Shown one piece after another: positions 32,352 through 41,239 of a stretch of DNA of 64,000 nt. The stretch's first letter is position 1; the number at the start of each line of letters is the position of its first letter. Origin of the DNA: Blastocladiella emersonii ATCC 22665 (lineage: Eukaryota > Blastocladiomycota > Blastocladiomycetes > Blastocladiales > Blastocladiaceae); contig JANHCV010000001.1 in NCBI GenBank assembly GCA_025594325.1, positions 4,402,001 through 4,466,000 of the forward strand. Reading direction: 5' to 3'. Below the pieces are notes generated by a model, which saw only the letters and a program-made list of their open reading frames with translations, ran no database searches and was not told where the DNA came from. The position numbers and the translations under genes were made by a program.

Positions 32352-33491
32352 ATGTATCGTTCCAGCCTTCGACTCGCGTCTTCCACCCGACCGCTGCTCG
32401 CGGTGAGCCCGGTCGTCCCTGCGATGCGCTTCGCGGCCCCGCTGGCCACCGTGGCGCCGATCGCCGTCCTCGGCCGCGGCTACGTTACGAAGCGGCCTGT
32501 CAAGCGCCAGCAGCATCAGGCTCGGACCCCGAAGCCGTCCACGACCATGGCCACCAGCTCGGCCGTCGACAACCTTCCCGCTGCCCCCGCCGCCGAGACT
32601 CCCGCTCCTCCCGCCGCCACGACCCCCGCTCTTCTCGCCGACACCCCCGCCGTCCCCGCTGCCGCCGCGCCCGCGAGCTTCATGGACAAGCTGCGCGCCT
32701 TCTTCGCCAAAAACTACCACGGCGTGTGCGTGCTGCTCAAGGAGGACTACCCGCGTTACCGCGCGCAGCAGCTCATTCCCGAGTCGCAGTGGACGCGGCG
32801 CGACCACGTGTTCATGTCTCGCGTGCGTTCGGACCTGCGCACGCTCGCGCCGTTCGCCGTATTCGTGTTGCTTCTCCCCGAGGCGATCCCGTTCCTCATC
32901 CTGCGCGGCATGGTCCCGAGCACGTGCCTTGACGCGTCCGACGTCGCCAAAGCGCGCGCGAAGCGGGTCCCGGTGCGCGACCGGATCGCGGGGAACCTGG
33001 TCAAGGCGCTGACGACGCGCAAGACGGTGTCCGGGTTCAACCCGGCCTCGCTCACCACGGCCGCGGGCGTGCGGGACATCACGGTGCGGTACGGCGCCGA
33101 GTTCGACCCGCGCGGGCTGAAGCGCAAGCAGCTGGCGTTCTGCCTCGACTTTCTCGGCGTGTCGCCCTTGTTCCCGCACCCGTTCGGCCTGGCCGCGCGG
33201 CTGGCGCGCACGGTCGCGGAGCTCGAGGCCGACGACCGCCGGATCGTTGCCGAGGGCGGGCCGCGCAAGCTGACGGACGCGGAGCTCGCGGCGGCCAGCG
33301 AGGCGCGCGGGGTGTCGACGGTGGCCACCGACGGCCGCGCGGCGCCGTCGCGTGCGCAGCTCGAGGCGTACCTCGCGACGTGGATCGAGATGAACACGGC
33401 GACCAAGCCCGGCGTGCCCAAGCCGCTCGTCGTGTTCGCGCGCATCGTGCAGTACGAGCGACTTGCGCGGGCGCTGGAGGGTAAGGCGTAG
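32352..33491 (+). CDS. LETM1-domain mitochondrial inner-membrane protein
   Basis: Single exon of 379 residues. LETM1/Mdm38 proteins sit in the mitochondrial inner membrane and support K+/H+ homeostasis and ribosome association. The N-terminus (MYRSSLRLASSTRPLL, then RFAAPLA, RGYVTKRP) is Arg/Ser-rich without acidic residues, a presequence. An Ala/Pro linker follows. The LETM1 core begins near residue 115 with LLKEDYPRYRAQQL. It continues with the membrane segment LAPFAVFVLLLPEAIPFLIL and the following MVPSTCL, which matches the MLPSTF hallmark. The ribosome-binding-like part follows (FNPASLTTAAGVRDI, KRKQLAFCLDFLGVSP, LTDAELAAASEARGV). EF-hands and the long C-terminal coiled coils of metazoan LETM1 are absent, so it is closer to the short LETMD1/Mdm38 group. 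Its stop lies 54 bases from that of the convergent gene. Confidence 0.83.
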   Translation: MYRSSLRLASSTRPLLAVSPVVPAMRFAAPLATVAPIAVLGRGYVTKRPVKRQQHQARTPKPSTTMATSSAVDNLPAAPAAETPAPPAATTPALLADTPAVPAAAAPASFMDKLRAFFAKNYHGVCVLLKEDYPRYRAQQLIPESQWTRRDHVFMSRVRSDLRTLAPFAVFVLLLPEAIPFLILRGMVPSTCLDASDVAKARAKRVPVRDRIAGNLVKALTTRKTVSGFNPASLTTAAGVRDITVRYGAEFDPRGLKRKQLAFCLDFLGVSPLFPHPFGLAARLARTVAELEADDRRIVAEGGPRKLTDAELAAASEARGVSTVATDGRAAPSRAQLEAYLATWIEMNTATKPGVPKPLVVFARIVQYERLARALEGKA

Positions 33492-33545
33492 GAGGTAGAC
33501 GTGTAGTATATAGAAACAAAAGTTGTTGATGGCACAGAATCACTC

Positions 33546-35345
33546 TCATGACCGGCGGAACCAGCTCGTCCACTGGACACTGCTGCGCGGGGACCACGAC
33601 CGCGGCTTCTCCTGCGCGACGGGCTCCGGCTCGAAGCTCGCACTCGAGACACTCCCGCCGCGGTTCGGCGCGACCGACGACGCTTTCCGCGCGCCGAGCG
33701 GCGGGAGTTTCGGGATCTCGACGAGGACGGCGGGGTCGACGGCCGCGAGCCGGACGAGCGGGAACAGCAACCCGAGCGTCTCGACGAGATGGATCTCCGC
33801 GGGCAGCCCGTCGTCATTCGCCGGCACGCGCACGGGGGTCCCGCCGAGGGCGAGGAACCGGAGCTCGCGTATGAGGTACAGCGTGGCGACGACATCGTCG
33901 AGCGCGAGCCCGCGGGCCGCGGGCACGTCGATGGCGAGGTGGCGGAGCCGCGGGCAGTTGGCGGCGAGCGTCTGCAGGCCGGCGGGCGTCAGGATCGTCG
34001 CCGACGAGAAGCGGCCGCCGGCCGATGACATGGGCACCATGACTGAGACGGCGACCGAGGGCCGCGACGACGAGCTGAAGGCCGCGGGCAGGGACACGCC
34101 GAGGAACGAGCTCCCGCCGGCGGCGGTCCCGCCGATCATGGACGGCGGCGCCGTGTGGGTGCCCGAGAGCCCGCCGTTGCCGGGCCCGCCGAAGAGGGCA
34201 GACGCGGGCCCGCGCGCGTCGGCGGCGCCGATGCCCCACCGCGTGTTGGCCTGGGCAGCCGCGACGGCGGGCGGGAGGTCGTCGAGCCCGGTTGCGTACG
34301 GGAAGATGAGGGTCAGGCTGTGCAGCGAGGCGAGCGACTGGGACCACCGCGCGAGCGCCGCGTCCTCGAGCAGCACGGGCGGGCGCGACGACACGATGCA
34401 CAGGGTGCGCAGGGTGTTCCGGCTGGGCCGGAGCCAGTTGGCGAACTCGGCGGCGCTGCCGATCAGGCACTGGTGCAGGGCGAGGTGCGTGAGCCCGCGG
34501 ACGGTGCGGGCGAGGATGCGCAGCTCGACGTCGCCCAACCGCACGTCGTGCAGCTCGAGGTGGCGCAGCGAGCTCGCGTAGATGAGCGTGTTCCACGGCA
34601 TGGCGGCGACGGTGGGCGACTCGGCGCGCAGCTCGGCGAGCGCTTCGGCGAGGGCCTCGGCACGCGTCACCACGTCGCTGAGGACCTGCGGGTGCGGGAC
34701 CGCGACCACCATGACCGTGGCCGCGCGCAGGTGCGCCGCCTCGCGCCACACGTGGCCGACGCCCGCCAGCGTCCGGTGCAGGCGCACGCGGCGGATCTCG
34801 GCCGGGTCCGAGTCGTCGTCGAGCAGCGCCAGCAGCTTGGCGACCAGCTTGATGTGCACGGCCACGCGTACGCCCGCCGAGTGCTTCTTGCGCACTGGAG
34901 GCGCGGGTGGCGTCGCGGACCTGGACGCCGCAACCGCAGCGTTGCGCTGGGCCACGGCGTCGTCGTCAATGTCGGTATCATCGTCATCGTCATGCACGGG
35001 GTCCACGCTCGCGACGCCGGCCAGCGTGAGCGGCGGATCCTCGGCGGCCACGGCGTACACGGGCGCGTTGTCGGTGTGGTGCAGGCCCTCGATCTCGGCG
35101 AGCGGGATACCGCCCGACAGCGGCGACTTGGACCGCGCGGGCGGCGTCTTGACGCGGAGCGGGGTCCTGCTGCCGCTGCCCCCGCTGGGCGTCGGTGGCG
35201 GGCTCGCCGACGTGACGGGCGGCGACATGGGGAGGGGGATCTCGGCCGGGTCGACCGTGTGCGAGGCCGGCATCTTCTTCGTCTTCGGGGTTGTTGTTGG
35301 CGCAGCGGGCGAGGAGGAGGGCTCCGTGAGGTCGGCCGTCGCCAT
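33546..35345 (-). CDS. F-box/LRR-like protein, uncharacterised
   Basis: Single exon of 599 residues. The first 160 are disordered (Pro/Ser/Thr-rich, then an acidic DDDDDTDIDDD). Residues around 165-215 (VHIKLVAKLLALLDDD, GVGHVWREAAHLRAATVMVV) have the spacing of a degenerate F-box: two helices, Trp-Arg, then a hydrophobic strand. Leucine-rich-repeat-like segments follow: SSLRHLELHDVRLGDVELRI, LTHLALHQCLIG, LHSLTLIFPY, CPRLRHLAIDVPAARGLALD, ELRFLALGGTPVRVP. F-box/LRR proteins recruit substrates to SCF ubiquitin ligases, but this assignment rests on pattern only. An Ala/Gly/Ser insertion interrupts the repeats near residue 380-420. The C-terminus is disordered. Codon usage is as in neighbouring genes. 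Confidence 0.6.
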   Translation of the reverse strand: MATADLTEPSSSPAAPTTTPKTKKMPASHTVDPAEIPLPMSPPVTSASPPPTPSGGSGSRTPLRVKTPPARSKSPLSGGIPLAEIEGLHHTDNAPVYAVAAEDPPLTLAGVASVDPVHDDDDDTDIDDDAVAQRNAAVAASRSATPPAPPVRKKHSAGVRVAVHIKLVAKLLALLDDDSDPAEIRRVRLHRTLAGVGHVWREAAHLRAATVMVVAVPHPQVLSDVVTRAEALAEALAELRAESPTVAAMPWNTLIYASSLRHLELHDVRLGDVELRILARTVRGLTHLALHQCLIGSAAEFANWLRPSRNTLRTLCIVSSRPPVLLEDAALARWSQSLASLHSLTLIFPYATGLDDLPPAVAAAQANTRWGIGAADARGPASALFGGPGNGGLSGTHTAPPSMIGGTAAGGSSFLGVSLPAAFSSSSRPSVAVSVMVPMSSAGGRFSSATILTPAGLQTLAANCPRLRHLAIDVPAARGLALDDVVATLYLIRELRFLALGGTPVRVPANDDGLPAEIHLVETLGLLFPLVRLAAVDPAVLVEIPKLPPLGARKASSVAPNRGGSVSSASFEPEPVAQEKPRSWSPRSSVQWTSWFRRS

Positions 35346-35407
35346 CGAGGAGGGTATGATGGAACGAGGATCCCAGATCCGCGGCGGTCAGGCTGAGGTT
35401 GATGCGT

Positions 35408-35821
35408 CTAGTCTTTGGCGCTCCAGTCGCCGTGCGCAGGATGTTCGTCGTCGTCTACGTCGTCGCCGTTGCCGTCGTAGTCGAAGGAGAGCGAGGACGG
35501 TGACGTTCTATTCTGGTGATGCGTCGGCGTCGGCGGCGGCGATGGAACGCGCGGTGCGGCGTTGCGGCGCAGGCTGCAGCAACACCGTGGGCGCGTCAAG
35601 TGTCCGCTGGCCTGCCAGCAGCGTGCGATGATGACGAGGATCAACACGCAGATTTGGAGGAGAAGGGAGGAGAAGGCCAAGGTCGGCGCCGGCGGCGGTC
35701 GGTGGCGAAGGCGGGGAGGCGCTGCTTCGGCGTCGGCCTGGCCCACGCGACCCACGACGCGTGAACGTGCAGCCCGCATGGACATGCGTCCCATCCGCTG
35801 ATCGAATCCGTGATCCCGCAT
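35408..35821 (-). CDS. Possible small single-pass membrane protein
   Basis: An open frame of 137 codons; an alternative ATG downstream would give about 125. It has one clear membrane segment, LAFSSLLLQICVLILVIIAR, preceded by Arg/Pro-rich sequence and followed by CCCSLRRNAAP and an acidic tail (DYDGNGDDVDDDEHPAHGD). The acidic C-terminus uses GAC/GAG codons as the real genes do, which argues against a chance frame. I recognise no family. It lies between the F-box/LRR-like gene and the EXS gene, all on the minus strand. Confidence 0.35.
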   Translation of the reverse strand: MRDHGFDQRMGRMSMRAARSRVVGRVGQADAEAAPPRLRHRPPPAPTLAFSSLLLQICVLILVIIARCWQASGHLTRPRCCCSLRRNAAPRVPSPPPTPTHHQNRTSPSSLSFDYDGNGDDVDDDEHPAHGDWSAKD

Positions 35822-35872
35822 GACGCTGCAGCGTGGTATAAAACGGCTCTGTATATATTACGTATGAGTGTG

Positions 35873-38540
35873 CTAGAGATCCTTGGCAGAAACCACCTCG
35901 GCATCCTCCCGCCTTGCGAGGTTGGCCGCGGTCGCCGCGATCCCGGCGTGCAGCGCGTTTCGCGCCGACGCGACCGCGTGCACGGCGCGTTCCGCGAGCG
36001 GCGACAGCCGGATGCTGTTGGCGCCGTCGTCGTCTGGCCATGCGGTCGCCGCCGCGTGCGGGAGGGGGGACGCGGCATGGCCGGTCGGGCTCTTGGCCGC
36101 CGCGGCGCCTGCGTCGCGACCGCCACCGGCGAGCGGCGCGAAAGCGATCGGCCACGGCTCCGCCGTCACCCCATCCGGCGCACCTCGCCAGTGTGGTGGC
36201 CGATGATGCGCGCGCAAACTGCTGCCGTGCTTGGAGAACCGGCGCGCGGCGGTCGCGGCCGTGGGGCTGCACGTCCACTCGCGCTCGATGCGCAGCGCGC
36301 ACCACATACCGCGTCGTCCGACCTCGGCGAGCGACAGCAGCGTGGCGCTCGGGACGTGCGACGACAGCCGCAGCGCCCACAGGAACCGCAGGATGAAGTC
36401 GGCGACGATCGCCACGTAGTACGACCGCGCGCGGAAGTGGCGCCGCGGGCGGGTCAGGACGGGCCAGGTTGTCGGGCCGACGGACGCGGAGAGGGGGAGT
36501 GTTGAGAACGGCGCGGGCGACGGGTCGCGCGAGTTGGAGGATGAGGTGTAGAAACCCGGGTGCCCGGACGGGTCGGCCTCGTCGCCGCCGTCCGAGGCCG
36601 AGTGGTTGGGCGCGTCGAGCGTGGCGGGGGAGGCCGCGTCGGTGCCCGAGTCGACGAGACCCTTGGCCGAGTCCTGCGCGTGGTACGCGTGGTGCTTGCC
36701 ACTACCCGTGACCTCCTCGTCGCTCTCGCTCGTAGCGCCGCCGTCGGCCTCGTCAGTCCGCCGCCGCCGCTTCGACGACGCCTCGACGCCGCCAAACACG
36801 CCGCCCGTGGACGCAGCAACCGAGCGCGTGCGCCGATGCGACGCAGCCGCGCTGTTCCACGCGCCAGCGAGCGTGGTCGGTGGTGGACGCACGCCGAGCG
36901 ACCAGTCGAGGAACACGTCCCAGTAGAACGAGTACAGCGTGTTGACGAGGCCGGCGACGAGCCACGCCGCCGTGGTGCCCGGGCTCACGCCGCCCGCGCT
37001 GTAGTGGCGGTGCGCCGCGGACAGGAAGATAACGGGGAGCGCCGACGCGTACTTGATGGCGTTGGCGAGGTGGCGCGCCGCGGGCGTTGGTGGGAGCGGG
37101 AGGTAGGTCGGGAATCGTGGCTCGTCGGCGACCGTGGCGGCAGCGGCAGCGGGCCGGTGCGCGAGCGGCTGCAGGTACGTCGACGAGTTGGCCGTCGTAA
37201 AAGGTGGCGGGTGCGAGTGATGCGATGAGCTCGGGGAGTGGGCGAGCGGTAACGGCGGGGGTGACCGATGGCGCACCTTGGTGCCCGTGCGCGACGAGGA
37301 GACGGCGTCGTGGTCGCCGACATCAGCGTGTGCGAGCTTGTCCGAGGCGTGGACCTTTGACGCAGCAGCAGACTCAGCGGCCATGGCGCGGAACCACTCG
37401 GCGATGCACTGGCGGAACCGGACGAGATATGGTAGGCTGTAGAGAGTGTGGTGTCAGCAGCGGTTCGCGAGAACCGAAGAGCAATGATAGCGGACCTGAT
37501 CAGGACGGGCTCAATGAGCGGGTGCGCAGGGACCGAGGCGCCAAAGCTGACGTAGATGTCGGCAAAGACGCGGGCAAAGCTGGTGAGGAAATCGGCGAGG
37601 AGCACGTCCGAGAAGTTGACGACTTGCGAGAGCGATGGGGTAAAGATGCGAATGAGGCCACTGTTGAGGGACACGAACGGCGTTAGCGAGGTCGGACGGC
37701 GCGTAGTAGCAACAGTCACAGTCCGTACCGAACGAGGTGCATGCGCTCCGTATACCCGGCAATGTTAACGGGGAGCAGCAGGACGGCGAGACCGAGGAGG
37801 TAGACGCCGACGGGCCCGAGATGGAACAGCGAGTGGAAGATCCACGCGAGGACAGCCGTGAGCCCGACAGCCTGCAGGACCTGGTAGGCCGTCGACGCGC
37901 CCGACGGGTGCGGTCCAGATCCGCGCGTCCCGCCCGGCGCGAGGGAGAGCACGCGCGCGACGGGGACCCCACTCGACTCGGCGGCGACGAGCGCGATCGC
38001 CCACGCCGTGGCGCCGAACAGGAGCAGCGTGAGGACGCGGTACCCGTCGTGCGGCAGCGTCCACCACGTCGGGTCCTGCGCAAGCGGGTGCGTCACGTCG
38101 AGCGGCAGCGTGGTCTTGGACGGCACGGGGTGCTCGTCCTCGAGCCCAGCACCGACGGCGTCGTTGGGCAATGGCGGCAACGCGGGCACCACTTCGGAGT
38201 CGAGGTCGATGGCGATGGGCGTAGGCGCGGCGACGACAATGTGCGCGCGTTCTGGCGGTGCGAGTGGCGGCACAGCTAGCGCGGCGGCGGCGGCGGCGCC
38301 ACGTGTCGCGACTGCGAGATGGGCGGTGATCAGGAGCATGATGGCGGCCACGGCGAGCGCGAGGTACGCCCACAGCCGGCGCTGCGAGGGACATGGCGCT
38401 GCATCGGCTGAGCTCGGTTTGACGACTTCCGGCAGCAGCGCGTCCGTGTCGTGCAGTGGCGGCACGTCGACGGCCACGGCGACGGCGACGGCGCCCTCGG
38501 GCAGCGGGGCCGCTGGGCGCGGCGGCAGCGGCAGGTTCAT
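35873..38540 (-). CDS. EXS-domain membrane protein (Erd1/Xpr1/Syg1 family, no SPX)
   Basis: Minus-strand exons 38540-37729, 37660-37496 and 37436-35873 encode 846 residues (introns 68 and 59 nt). The EXS domain is recognisable: FSDVLLADFLTSFARVFADI, LPYLVRFRQCIAEWFRAM, NAIKYASALPVIFLSA, LVNTLYSFYWDVFLDWSLG, YYVAIVADFILRFLWALRL, and LAEVGRRGMWCALRIEREW. EXS proteins export phosphate (XPR1) or recycle phosphate and Golgi enzymes (Erd1). There is no N-terminal SPX domain. The N-terminus has a Pro/Ala-rich stretch, a membrane segment (LWAYLALAVAAIMLLITAHL) and a long lumenal loop, so the layout is nearer Erd1. Large disordered insertions (His/Ser/Pro after residue 340, and an acidic one near 480-560) inflate the length; yeast Erd1 is about 360 residues. 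The last 80 residues are again disordered. Confidence 0.75.
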
Positions 38541-39208
38541 GGGGAGTGCGGCCGCGCGCGCGCAGAAGTCGATGCGTAGCAGAGTGGGGTGGCGTGGAGT
38601 GAGATCTGCGCGGGGGGAGCGCGAACGGAAAGCTTCGCGCGCGGCGAGGGACACCGGCGGCGGGAGACAACGCGAGCGGGCTGTGGCGGTGGCGCTTGCC
38701 GCGCACGTGCGGCGGGCTGCGAGGCAAAACCGGGGCGCACGTGAGCAAAACCGCGCGAAACTCGGGCGAGATCGGGCGGCGCGCGGATCACCGCGGGTTT
38801 TCAGCTGGCTGCACTTCAAGACCGCCTCACGCCGCCGCCGGGTTCGCTGCGTCCTCAACCTCGCACACGACTGTATGCTGTCCATGTCACTCAAAGCAAC
38901 CTGTTGCACCCGCTCCATCCCCAACAAACCCGCCCCCGCGTGCGGCCCACGGAGGGCTAAGCGCGAGCGTTCCGGCGGCTCGGGTGTCGTTCGCTGCTGC
39001 GCTACGCCTGGTGTCCCTGCGCGCGCGTGGGCAGGAGCGATGCCCGCCCTGATGGGCGGCTGCGGGTGGGCTGCGGGCGTCTGGAGCGAGAGCGGGAACT
39101 GCAGAGCGCCCCCAACTTCAGCCCGCTCACCACTCTTCTCTCTCTCCCCCTCTCTCCACCTATCGACCTCGTCCGTTCCAGTTGCTGTAGGTCTGCACTC
39201 TCGACACC
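38541..39208. promoter_or_regulatory. Divergent promoter region of the EXS and ETF-alpha genes
   Basis: 668 bases between divergent starts. Close to ETF-alpha is a pyrimidine-rich stretch (about 39125-39170), common upstream of fungal start sites. No gene seen. Confidence 0.4.
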
Positions 39209-40298
39209 ATGTTTGCCTCCCTTCGCACCGCCGCTGCCCGCTCGGTACGCCCGCCTCGCGGTTTATCGCACACCATCGCGTCGAGGCCCTTGACCAACGT
39301 GTCATCTCTGATGAGTGTAGCTTGCCCGCTCGTACGCCACGGCGCCCAACTCGGTCCTCGTCGTGGTCGAGCACCAGCAGGGCAAGGTTGCCGCCGGCAC
39401 CCTCAACGCCGTGACCGCCGCCCAGCAGATGGGCTCGCAGGTCGCCTTTGTCGTGCCCGCTGCCGATGCCGCCGCCGCCGCGCCCATCGTCGCCGAGCTC
39501 CAGGCCCACAACCCGGCCCGCATCGTGGTCGCCACCGACGCTGCCCTGGCTGCCCACCCGACGGGCGCCGAGGTCGTCGCTCCCCTCGTGGCCCAGGCCG
39601 CGCGCGAGCTCGGCGCCTCGCACATTGTCGGCCCCACCTCGGCCTACGCCAAGAACATCCTGCCCCGCGTCGCCGCCCTGCTCGACGTGTCGGCTGTCTC
39701 GGACGTGGTCTCGGTCGTCGACAAGGACACGTTCACCCGCCCCATCTACGCCGGCAACGCCATCGCCACGGTCAAGTCCAAGGACGCCATCAAGATCGTG
39801 ACCGTGCGCCCGACCGCGTTCGCCGCCGCCACCGCCGGCGCCGCTGGCTCGGCCCCCGTCGACACGGTCACGACCGCTGCGCCCGCCACCGCGTCCAAGT
39901 TCATTAGCGAGGAGATTGTCAAGTCGGACCGCCCCACGCTCGACGCCGCCAAGGTGGTCGTGTCGGGTGGCCGCGCGCTCAAGTCGGCCGACAACTTCAA
40001 GATCCTGTACGACCTCGCCGACAAGCTCGGCGGCACCGTGGGCGCGTCGCGCGCCGCCGTCGATGCCGGCTACGCCGACAACTCGCTCCAGATCGGCCAG
40101 ACCGGTAAGGTGATTGCGCCCCAGCTCTACATTGGGTGCGGTATCTCGGGCGCGATCCAGCACCTCGCCGGCATGAAGGACTCCAAGGTCATTGTCGCCA
40201 TCAACAAGGACCCCGAGGCGCCCATCTTCCAGGTCGCCGACTACGGTCTCGAGGCCGACCTGTTCGAGGCCGTCCCCGAGATGACCAAGAAGCTGTAA
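39209..40298 (+). CDS. ETFA: Electron transfer flavoprotein alpha subunit
   Basis: Exons 39209-39244 and 39321-40298 (76-nt intron) encode 337 residues, the usual size. ETF-alpha binds FAD and, with ETF-beta, carries electrons from acyl-CoA and other dehydrogenases to ETF-ubiquinone oxidoreductase in the mitochondrial matrix. The presequence is [19 protein letters not shown], split by the intron. Domain I starts with [13 protein letters not shown] and includes [20 protein letters not shown]. The FAD domain has [57 protein letters not shown] and [19 protein letters not shown], all family hallmarks. It is one of the clearest assignments in the window. Just after the stop there is a TCGTG microsatellite. 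Confidence 0.95.
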
Positions 40299-40321
40299 GG
40301 TGTTTGCCTGCTGATCGGTGA

Positions 40322-40350
40322 TCGTGTCGTGTCGTGTCGTGTCGTGTCGT
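40322..40350. repeat. TCGTG pentanucleotide microsatellite
   Basis: About five to six tandem TCGTG units some 25 bases after the ETF-alpha stop codon, in its presumed 3' UTR. Confidence 0.85.
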
Positions 40351-41239
40351 CCCTCCCCGCTCCTCTCCCTTCGCGAGCGCGTCGTCGTTGTTCCCTTGAT
40401 GTTGATATAGCTATCCCGGCCGTGCCTGGCCGTTTACCCTCTTTCCACTTGCCTTCGGGTCTCGAGTGCCTCAAGTTGCTGTGGCGGCCGTGATCGCTCC
40501 TGCAAGTCAAGACGCGTCAGCTGTCCTTCCGCCCCGCGTCCCTTCGACCAGCAACTACGCCAGGTCGCTGCGCGTCCATCCTCGCTCTCCGATCCCTTCT
40601 GAAGCGCGAAACACACCATGAAAGCTTAGAGACCCTCTGCACTGGTCGGCGCTCGGGCGGCATGCTAGGCCCGCCTTTGTGCCAACAATTTTGGCGGATG
40701 CTCGCCGTCATCTTCGCCGCTGAGGGCAGCGAGACGGCGGAGGTCGTCTCAGTCATCCGCGGCGGCGGGCGTCTCGGCGTTCCCAGCCCGCCGCGGGCGA
40801 GCGAACGGTCGGGTGAGTTTCGCTCCTGCGGCCGTCCATCTCCAACGCTGCCAACCCAACTCGCCGCGCCCATCGCTGCCGCCCTCGACTTGCTGCACTC
40901 CCTCGGCCGCAGCTTGCACACTGCACCGCCGTGCCCGCTGCGTCCCCGACCCGCATCCGACCTCGTCATCCCCGTGCCCGCCGTCTCGCACGCCGCCCCA
41001 TCGCGCCCCGCCCGCCCCCGCCGAGGTCCCTGCCGCGCGATCGCGGTCCGCCCCCGCGCGCAAGCTCCACTTTCGCGACGCGCCGCAGACCCAACCGCGC
41101 GCCCGCGTGCGAGACATTTTCCGTCCCGCGGAGACGCTTCGCCGATCGGGTCTCGTCCCCGTCCCCCTGCGTCCTTGCGGCGTGCAGTGATTATTTAATT
41201 GTGTGGGAGTAGCGTCGTCCTCACGCTCGAAAGTCGATC
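40351..41239. other. Intergenic: ETFA 3' side and BRWD upstream region
   Basis: About 890 bases. Open frames are compositional (very GC-rich) and have no motif. An AT-rich spot (TTATTTAATTGTGTGG near 41189-41205) lies about 40 bases before the proposed BRWD start and could be core promoter. Confidence 0.4.

Noticed and set aside
37104-37450. A separate small gene within the last EXS exon
   Set aside because: The frame is continuous with the EXS protein and joins the preceding exons in phase.
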